Positions 58,837 to 64,000 of a DNA stretch of 64,000 nucleotides are shown piece by piece; within the stretch, counting starts at the first letter, position 1, and each line of letters opens with the position of its first letter. Location of the stretch: assembly GCA_046329515.1 (NCBI GenBank), contig JAXLUM010000002.1, forward strand, positions 930,001-994,000, in the 5' to 3' direction. The notes beneath the pieces were generated by a model, which saw only the letters and a list, made by a program, of their open reading frames with translations, was not told the origin of the DNA and did not search any database. Origin of the DNA: Bog-950 sp046329515 (lineage in GTDB: Bacteria > Bacteroidota > Bacteroidia > Chitinophagales > LD1). The position numbers and the translations under genes were made by a program.

Positions 58837-61041
58837 ATGGCAGTAGAAGCAGTGGAGCTTACCGATTCGCTCCAGGAATATTTTGGCTTTAACGCCTTTA
58901 AAGGCAACCAGGAAAAAATTATTAAAAGCCTGCTTAGCGGTAAGGATACCTTTGTTATTATGCCTACGGGCGGCGGCAAAAGTTTGTGTTACCAGCTACC
59001 GGCAATTATAAGCGAAGGCGTAGCTATTATAATATCTCCCCTTATTGCATTAATGAAAAACCAGGTAGACCTGGTGCGCAATTACAGCAGTAAGGACCAT
59101 ATAGCCCACTTTCTTAATTCATCACTTACACGTACTGAGCGCAATGCGGTAATTAAGGATATACGCAGCGGCCAAACGAAAATGCTTTATGTAGCGCCTG
59201 AAACGCTTACTAAAGAAGATACCGTGGAGCTTTTCCGCGAGGTGAAGGTGAGTTTTATAGCTATTGACGAAGCCCACTGTATAAGTGAGTGGGGGCACGA
59301 CTTTAGACCTGAATACCGCCGTATACGCGAGATTATAGAAGCCATTGGTCAGAAGTTCCCCATTATAGCACTTACCGCTACGGCTACGCCTAAGGTGCAG
59401 AACGACATTGTTAAAACGCTGTTGCTGAAGAAACCCAACATCTTCATTTCCTCGTTTAACAGGCCAAACCTTTACTACGAAATACGCCCTAAGAAAACGC
59501 CGCAGCTGGCCATTAAAAACATGGTGCAGTTTATTAAACAGCGCAACGGCAAAAGCGGTATTGTGTATGTAATTAACCGCAAAACGGCCGATGAATTAAG
59601 CCAGGTGTTGCGCGCTAACGGCATTAAGGCCGGCGCTTATCATGCCGGGTTAGATGGCAAGGTGCGCACCCAAACACAGGATGCCTTTTTGATGGAGGAA
59701 CTTGATGTAATAGTGGCTACCATTGCCTTTGGTATGGGTATTGATAAGCCGGATATCCGCTTTATCGTTCACTACGATATACCAAAGAGCCTGGAAAACT
59801 ACTACCAGGAAACCGGCCGTGCCGGCCGTGATGGACTGGATGGCGAGTGCGTGGTTTACTTCTCTTACAAAGACATTTCGAAATTAGAGAAGCTGCTGCG
59901 CGATAAAACCGTAGCAGAGCGAGACCGCAACATACAGTTGATTAATGAAAGCGTGGCCTATATAGAAAGCGCTGAGTGCCGCCGTAAATTTCTGCTACAC
60001 TACTTTGGTGAGGATTTTGACGATAAGAATTGCGACAAAATGTGCGATAACTGTCGTCACCCGAAAGAGAAGATAGATGTAACGACTGATACTAAATACG
60101 CTATTGAAAGTATTAAGGCGGTTAAAGAAAACCACGACCTGCCTTATATGGTAAAATTCCTGATGGGTAAAAAGGCCAAGGAGCTAACCGACTTTAAATA
60201 CGACAAAAACCCATTGTTTGGTAAGGGTGCCGATAAAGACGAACACCACTGGAACAGCGTTATACGCAACGCCAGTATGCTGGGCTTAATTGAAAAGGAT
60301 ATTGAAGAATACGGCAAGCTTAAAATAACCAAGAAGGGGCAGGACTACCTGAAGAAGACCTTTACTATAAAGGTGAGCATTAACCACAACTATGAGGATG
60401 ATGGCACTGATGTAGTGGTGGAAGATGGCGCAGGCGCACGCGCAGTGCTTGACCCGCAAATGCTTGAGATGCTTAAGGACCTTCGGCGCCAGGTGGGTAA
60501 GGCCAACAACCTTCCGCCTTATGTAATTTTCCAGGATTTTAGTTTGGAAGAAATGGCTACCAAGTACCCTATTACCAGCGATGAACTGATAAACATACAG
60601 GGCGTTAGCAAAGGTAAGGCGGACCGTTACGGCAAAAAATTCTTAGACCTTATTAAGAAGTACGTTGAGGACAACGACATTGACCGTCCGAATGACTTTG
60701 TGGTGAAGAGCGTTGCCAATAAGAGCGTAGATAAAATTAAGATTATACAGGCCATTGATAAGCGCATAGGCATTGATGAAATTGCCCGCACACTTGGCAT
60801 GAAACGCGGCGCTTTAATTGAGGAGCTGGAAAGCATAGTAAACAGCGGCACTAAGCTGAACATTGACTATTACCTTAACGATAAGTTTGATGAGGATTTA
60901 ATAGGCGATGTATACGACTTCTTCCGCACGCATGAGAACGGCAGCTTGGATGAAGCCCTCAATGAGTTTGAAAACGATAACATAGAAATGGAAGACCTGC
61001 AGCTTATACGCATTAAGTTTATGAGCGAAATGGCCAACTAA
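58837..61041 (+). CDS. recQ: ATP-dependent DNA helicase RecQ
   Basis: A 734-residue RecQ. The helicase core has Walker A MPTGGGKSL (about 42-50), the DEAH box AIDEAHCISEWGHDFRPEY (about 143-161, with the RecQ aromatic loop) and QETGRAGRDG (motif VI). The zinc-binding cysteines (AECRRKF.. NCDKMCDNC, about 380-408) and an RQC winged-helix follow, then an HRDC domain (PPYVIFQDFSLEEMATKYP, about 565-585) and a C-terminal helix-rich tail. It unwinds recombination and replication intermediates. Longer than E. coli RecQ (about 610) by the C-terminal tail. Confidence 0.96.
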   Translation: MAVEAVELTDSLQEYFGFNAFKGNQEKIIKSLLSGKDTFVIMPTGGGKSLCYQLPAIISEGVAIIISPLIALMKNQVDLVRNYSSKDHIAHFLNSSLTRTERNAVIKDIRSGQTKMLYVAPETLTKEDTVELFREVKVSFIAIDEAHCISEWGHDFRPEYRRIREIIEAIGQKFPIIALTATATPKVQNDIVKTLLLKKPNIFISSFNRPNLYYEIRPKKTPQLAIKNMVQFIKQRNGKSGIVYVINRKTADELSQVLRANGIKAGAYHAGLDGKVRTQTQDAFLMEELDVIVATIAFGMGIDKPDIRFIVHYDIPKSLENYYQETGRAGRDGLDGECVVYFSYKDISKLEKLLRDKTVAERDRNIQLINESVAYIESAECRRKFLLHYFGEDFDDKNCDKMCDNCRHPKEKIDVTTDTKYAIESIKAVKENHDLPYMVKFLMGKKAKELTDFKYDKNPLFGKGADKDEHHWNSVIRNASMLGLIEKDIEEYGKLKITKKGQDYLKKTFTIKVSINHNYEDDGTDVVVEDGAGARAVLDPQMLEMLKDLRRQVGKANNLPPYVIFQDFSLEEMATKYPITSDELINIQGVSKGKADRYGKKFLDLIKKYVEDNDIDRPNDFVVKSVANKSVDKIKIIQAIDKRIGIDEIARTLGMKRGALIEELESIVNSGTKLNIDYYLNDKFDEDLIGDVYDFFRTHENGSLDEALNEFENDNIEMEDLQLIRIKFMSEMAN

Positions 61042-61061
61042 GCAAACAGATACAAATAAAC

Positions 61062-61088
61062 AACCCCCGTAATTCGGGGGTTTATTTT
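61062..61088 (+). terminator. Terminator of recQ
   Basis: AACCCCCG (61062-61069) pairs with CGGGGGTT (61075-61082) around a 5-nt loop, followed by TATTTTT. It is 20 nt past the recQ stop codon. Confidence 0.88.
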
Positions 61089-61103
61089 TGGTGCTACTTT
61101 ACA

Positions 61104-61269
61104 TACCCCCTCCGTCTACAACTTCACTACGTTACGTTGTACCCTCGTCCCCCTTTCTGGGGGACAATAACCTAACTTCCTGATTATAGTTAAAACTGGT
61201 ATTAAATTGTCCTCCTAACAGGAGGACGAGGAATTAGTGAAGTGAAACGAAACTAATGACGGAGGAGGT
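61104..61269. repeat. Modular palindromic repeat, copy E
   Basis: 166 bp in the convergent gap between recQ and the PfkB kinase gene. The left half has CCCCC boxes and a TACAAC/GTTGTA stem; the right half has CCTCC/GGAGG boxes and an ATTAGT/ACTAAT stem, as in the T-variant half-units at 20152 and 20943. It thus joins the two variants into one element, 40 kb from the other copies. It ends 2 nt before the stop codon of the kinase gene. Confidence 0.85.
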
Positions 61270-61271
61270 CT

Positions 61272-62201
61272 TTAATCTTCCAATTCGATATCAAACTGAA
61301 CAAGGTCGATAAAGTCCTTAACGCGTTCTTCAATATCGTGATGGGTTAGGCCTTTAACACGCTCGGTACCGAATTTCTCAACACAGAAAGAAGCCATAGC
61401 CGAGCCATAAATAATGGCACGCTTCATATTATCAAAACTTATATCGCGTGTTTTGTCTAAGTAACCGCAGAATCCGCCGGCAAAAGTATCGCCGGCACCG
61501 GTTGGGTCAAACACATCTTCCAATGGTAGGGCAGGGGCAAAGAACACGTGGTTCTCATGGAACAGTAAAGCGCCGTGCTCACCTTTCTTAATGATTAGGT
61601 ACTTAGGGCCCGTAGCCAATATTTTACGGGCGGCTTTAACCAGGCTGTATTCACCGCTTAACTGGCGGGCTTCAGCATCGTTAATAGCCAGCACATCTAC
61701 CTTTGCAATTACTTCGCGCAGCTTATCGATAAATGCATCGGTCATCCAAAAGTTCATAGTATCCATAACCACTAGCTTAGGGCGTTTAGGTAACTGCTCA
61801 ATAACGCGCATTTGCAGGTTAGGGTCAATGTTGCCTAGCAACAGTATGTCGCTATCCTTATAACTTTCAGGTATAATAGGGTTAAATTCCAGCAATACGT
61901 TAAGGTCGGTAATCAGCGTATCGCGGCTGTTCATATCCAGGTGGTAACGGCCACTCCAGAAAAAGCTTTTCTTGCCTTCCTTCACTTCAATACCTGTGGT
62001 ATCTACACCGCGGGCTTTCAGCAGCTCCAGCTCCTTCATATCAAAGTCATCACCAATAACCGATACAATGTTTACCTTCTTGCTGAAGTAACTGGCACTC
62101 CATGCAATGTAAGTAGCTGCTCCGCCTACAATTTTATCAGTTTTACCAAAGGGGGTTTCAATAGCATCAAAGGCAACGGTGCCTACAGTAAGTAACGACA
62201 T
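61272..62201 (-). CDS. PfkB-family sugar or nucleoside kinase
   Basis: A 309-residue ribokinase-like kinase. The family signature 2 DPTGAGDTFAGGF (about 230-242, catalytic Asp in GAGD) and the early GGAATYIAWSASYFSK segment are clear. It phosphorylates a small sugar or nucleoside; the substrate (ribose, adenosine, fructose-type) is not evident from the sequence. Its stop codon nearly touches the palindromic repeat copy E, so any terminator for this gene would lie in the repeat. Confidence 0.9.
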   Translation of the reverse strand: MSLLTVGTVAFDAIETPFGKTDKIVGGAATYIAWSASYFSKKVNIVSVIGDDFDMKELELLKARGVDTTGIEVKEGKKSFFWSGRYHLDMNSRDTLITDLNVLLEFNPIIPESYKDSDILLLGNIDPNLQMRVIEQLPKRPKLVVMDTMNFWMTDAFIDKLREVIAKVDVLAINDAEARQLSGEYSLVKAARKILATGPKYLIIKKGEHGALLFHENHVFFAPALPLEDVFDPTGAGDTFAGGFCGYLDKTRDISFDNMKRAIIYGSAMASFCVEKFGTERVKGLTHHDIEERVKDFIDLVQFDIELED

Positions 62202-62325
62202 ACGAATGGGTAGTTTTAAACCGGCGCAAATATCATAAAAAACAACACAGTTGTATTGCCTTTATCAACGCACCCAATAAGGTATTAACCTACTGCATTT
62301 CCCCAAACGCACACTTACCATTAAC

Positions 62326-62538
62326 CTAGCGTACCAAGCCCGGCTTGCGTGCTATTTCATCAAACAGGCCAAACTGCTCCTTACGTACCCCTGCAAAACG
62401 TTGTTGCATATCCTTAAGCTCCCGCGCATCGGGGTTAGCCTGCACCTGCCGCAGGTAGCGTTCAATAATATCATCAGCTTCGGTTTCAAGCTCTAACAGG
62501 CGTTTACCCGCCATACCATATTTATCATCAAGTATCAT
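62326..62538 (-). CDS. Small hypothetical protein
   Basis: A 70-residue, charged helical protein (MILDDKYGMAGKRLLELETEADDIIERYLRQV..) with no recognised domain. It is preceded by an intergenic segment that includes a repeat at 62641 and is not closely linked to either neighbour. Its reading frame is free of rare features, but with so little length the call is uncertain. Confidence 0.45.
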   Translation of the reverse strand: MILDDKYGMAGKRLLELETEADDIIERYLRQVQANPDARELKDMQQRFAGVRKEQFGLFDEIARKPGLVR

Positions 62539-62640
62539 AAAAACTAAACGGGCCCTTTAAAACCTTTAGTGTGCCTGTTAGCCACTCTTAACAGCGCGTT
62601 AAATTACAGATAGATGATTTAGAGGGTATTGGGTTCAGCC

Positions 62641-62706
62641 TCATCATTCCTGGCTTGCCCGACGCTTCGGGACGGAATCTTAATTCAGATGCTGAATCGG
62701 TGACGC
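62641..62706. repeat. REP-like intergenic element
   Basis: CATTCCTGGC..GGGACGGAATC followed by TTCAGATGCTGAA (62683-62695), an array of small palindromes resembling the scattered intergenic repeats of the CATTCC...GGAATC plus TTCAGNNGCTGAA kind seen in various bacteria. It lies just after the HxlR gene and has no coding potential. Confidence 0.5.
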
Positions 62707-62715
62707 TACTTACTT

Positions 62716-63084
62716 TTACCGCATAGCCTGCATTATGCGCTTGCGGTGTTTGTGGCCCCAATCGTATAGCGCAAAAACAACTGTATCGAGGCTCGTGGCG
62801 TATTCGGTTAACTCGTATTCTACCGTTACGGGGGTGGAATCATAAACGGTGCGCCTAACCAGTTGGTTCATCTCCATTTCTTTCAGCTCCTTGCTAAGCA
62901 TGCGGGCTGTTATGCCTGTTACTTCGCGCTGCAGTTCCTTAAAGCGTTTGTTGTTATGGCGCAGGGCCACAATAATGGGCAGCTTCCATTTGCCACTTAA
63001 TACATACAGGGCGTCCATTACGCTTTGCATATGCTGGTTGCATTCCTTTTTATCCTTTGGGGCAGTGGCTGTTGATGGGCACAT
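62716..63084 (-). CDS. HxlR-family transcriptional regulator
   Basis: A 122-residue winged-helix regulator of the HxlR/MarR-like type. DALYVLSGKWKLPIIVALRHNNKRFKELQREV and GITARMLSKELKEMEMNQLVRRTVYDSTPVTVEYELTEYA are the family pattern. Cys2 and Cys15 near the N-terminus could sense redox state or electrophiles, as in related HypR/QorR proteins. It is divergent from a DoxX-type gene, with repeated palindromes between them; it probably represses both. Confidence 0.92.
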   Translation of the reverse strand: MCPSTATAPKDKKECNQHMQSVMDALYVLSGKWKLPIIVALRHNNKRFKELQREVTGITARMLSKELKEMEMNQLVRRTVYDSTPVTVEYELTEYATSLDTVVFALYDWGHKHRKRIMQAMR

Positions 63085-63097
63085 ATAAGCTGTTTGC

Positions 63098-63165
63098 TAT
63101 ACTAAAGTATACCGATATATAAAAGTATAGTAGTTACTAAAGTATACCAAAGGTAAATAGGTTTG
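63098..63165. promoter_or_regulatory. HxlR operator repeats over divergent promoters
   Basis: TATACTAAAGTATA (63098-63111) is a palindrome, and TACTAAAGTATACC occurs twice (63100-63113 and 63135-63148); a third, partial AAAGTATAGTA lies between. The right copy covers the -33 region of a perfect -7 box TAGGTTTG (63158-63165) for the DoxX gene. The left copy covers TACTTTAG, a -7-like box for the regulator on the minus strand. The layout suits autorepression and repression of doxX. Confidence 0.75.
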
Positions 63166-63203
63166 CTGCCACAAACAAATTCTTCAACTAAAAAATTAAA
63201 CGT

Positions 63204-63560
63204 ATGAATATTGTATTATGGATTTTACAGGGCTTGCTGGGTGTAATGTTTACCATGGCCGGTGTATTTAAGGCCACATCACCTATTGAAAAGATGAGTG
63301 AAAAAATGCCTTGGGTAAAGGACTTTCCTGCAGCAGTTGTGCGGTTTATTGGTGTTACGCAGTTTTTGGCCGGGCTGGGATTAATACTGCCATGGTTAAC
63401 CGGCATTGCTCCAATACTTACGCCCCTGGCTGCTGCGGGTTTGTGTTTAACTATGGTATCGGCAGCGGTGTATCACCTGCGCAAAGGCGAAAGCAAAGAG
63501 GCTGTGGTTAACGTCGTGCTGTTTATGCTTGCCGCTGTTATTGTGTGGGGAAGATGGTAG
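63204..63560 (+). CDS. DoxX-family membrane protein
   Basis: A 118-residue protein with four membrane helices, MNIVLWILQGLLGVMFTMAGVFKAT.. and GVTQFLAGLGLILPWLTGIAPILTPLAAAGLC. The DoxX-like fold is common in genes next to HxlR regulators. Members are linked to thiol and oxidative stress, with no settled activity. It begins 38 nt after the -7 box at 63158 and is divergent from the HxlR gene. Confidence 0.85.
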   Translation: MNIVLWILQGLLGVMFTMAGVFKATSPIEKMSEKMPWVKDFPAAVVRFIGVTQFLAGLGLILPWLTGIAPILTPLAAAGLCLTMVSAAVYHLRKGESKEAVVNVVLFMLAAVIVWGRW

Positions 63561-63675
63561 TGTTTAATTTCATCCCTAACCACATGAAGCCCCCAAGTCA
63601 GTAGCCTCGTCATTCGGGCCTGCATTCCTGGCCTTAACACCCCTCAATTTTACTTTTACTAAATTCGGTGCTGTT

Positions 63676-64000
63676 ATGGAGATTTTTGGTTTGGCTGTGG
63701 CCTTGTTGTTGGTGGCGTTTTTTGCAGGTATCGAAATAGCCTTTGTTTCGGCCAATAAACTGCGGGTGGAGTTATTGAAGGAGAAAGGCAGCAGCCGTGC
63801 ACGCATAATCAGCAACTTCAACAGCAACCCCGGCAAGTTTATAAGCAGTATGCTCATAGGCCTCAACATCTCGCTGGTGTTGTTCGGCAGCATTACCACC
63901 AACTACTTTGTGCAGCAAAACTTTTCTTTTCTGCCCAGTAGCGATCACGAGGTTAGCCTGCTTATTATTCAAACCCTGTTTACCACCATCATTATTCTAT
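63676..64000 (+). CDS. CNNM/HlyC-type membrane protein, N-terminal part (partial)
   Basis: The frame begins ATG at 63676 and is still open at the right edge, so about 108 residues are seen. The start MEIFGLAVALLLVAFFAGIEIAFVSANK, followed by VELLKEKGSSRARII and FISSMLIGLNISLVLFGSITTNYF, is the DUF21 transmembrane domain of CorC/HlyC (CNNM-like) proteins, implicated in Mg2+/Co2+ transport. The CBS and CorC domains expected downstream are outside the window. Confidence 0.85.
   Translation, partial: MEIFGLAVALLLVAFFAGIEIAFVSANKLRVELLKEKGSSRARIISNFNSNPGKFISSMLIGLNISLVLFGSITTNYFVQQNFSFLPSSDHEVSLLIIQTLFTTIIIL

Noticed and set aside
1..64000. tRNA or rRNA genes
   Set aside because: No cloverleaf with a GTTCRANNC loop or rRNA core sequence was noticed on either strand; a covariance-model scan would be decisive but was not possible.

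Overview
The window comes from a member of the Bacteroidota. The evidence is type IX secretion (T9SS) sorting tails on four proteins, a GldB-type gliding lipoprotein, a PorE-like OmpA protein, exported beta-barrels of the PorT type, and TAnnTTTG promoter boxes in place of strong Shine-Dalgarno sites. Base composition looks moderate in GC, and codon use is homogeneous except in the 17-21 kb island. I saw no tRNA, rRNA, CRISPR array or transposase gene.

Layout. 1-9.8 kb: end of a T9SS substrate, a FAD dehydrogenase, a cytochrome P450/ferredoxin pair, a delta-60 repeat T9SS substrate, Ku, a small c-type cytochrome, an ankyrin protein, GluQ-RS and a DUF4293 protein. 9.8-17 kb: thiolase, TruA, an MsbA-like ABC exporter, a small lipoprotein, SerC, DinB-like and TPR proteins. 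17-21.1 kb: an accessory island with an AAA ATPase/HTH protein, an AT-rich KAP-type NTPase between two palindromic boundary repeats, and a DUF559 Vsr-like endonuclease buried in a family of about 150-bp modular palindromic repeats. A further copy of that repeat lies at 61.1 kb. 21-36 kb: PorE-like OmpA protein, LemA/TPM cluster, pyrophosphatase, a TlpA-like thioredoxin, an exosortase-family protein, gldB, two beta-barrels flanking nadE, a carboxylesterase, a methyltransferase and an SMR transporter.

36-50 kb is the metabolic core of the window. A 2-oxoacid:ferredoxin oxidoreductase (korA, korB) and a dicluster ferredoxin lie head-to-head with a complex I operon, nuoABCDHIJKLMN. That operon has eleven genes; nuoE, nuoF and nuoG are absent from between nuoD and nuoH. 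The arrangement suggests ferredoxin made by KorAB feeding electrons to a ferredoxin-type complex I and on to quinone.

50-64 kb: two tandem paralogous T9SS substrates, a toxin-antitoxin pair heading an operon with an omega-amidase, a methionine aminotransferase, ManC, RecQ, a PfkB kinase, a divergent HxlR/DoxX pair with a repeated palindromic operator, and the start of a CNNM/HlyC-type membrane protein running off the right edge.

Other recurring points are -7 promoter boxes that end only 4-8 nt before the start codon (gluQRS, ABC exporter, serC, TPR lipoprotein, nadE), suggesting leaderless or near-leaderless mRNAs, and inverted repeats that overlap start codons (P450, KAP NTPase). All functional names rest on motifs read by eye; no database search was run.
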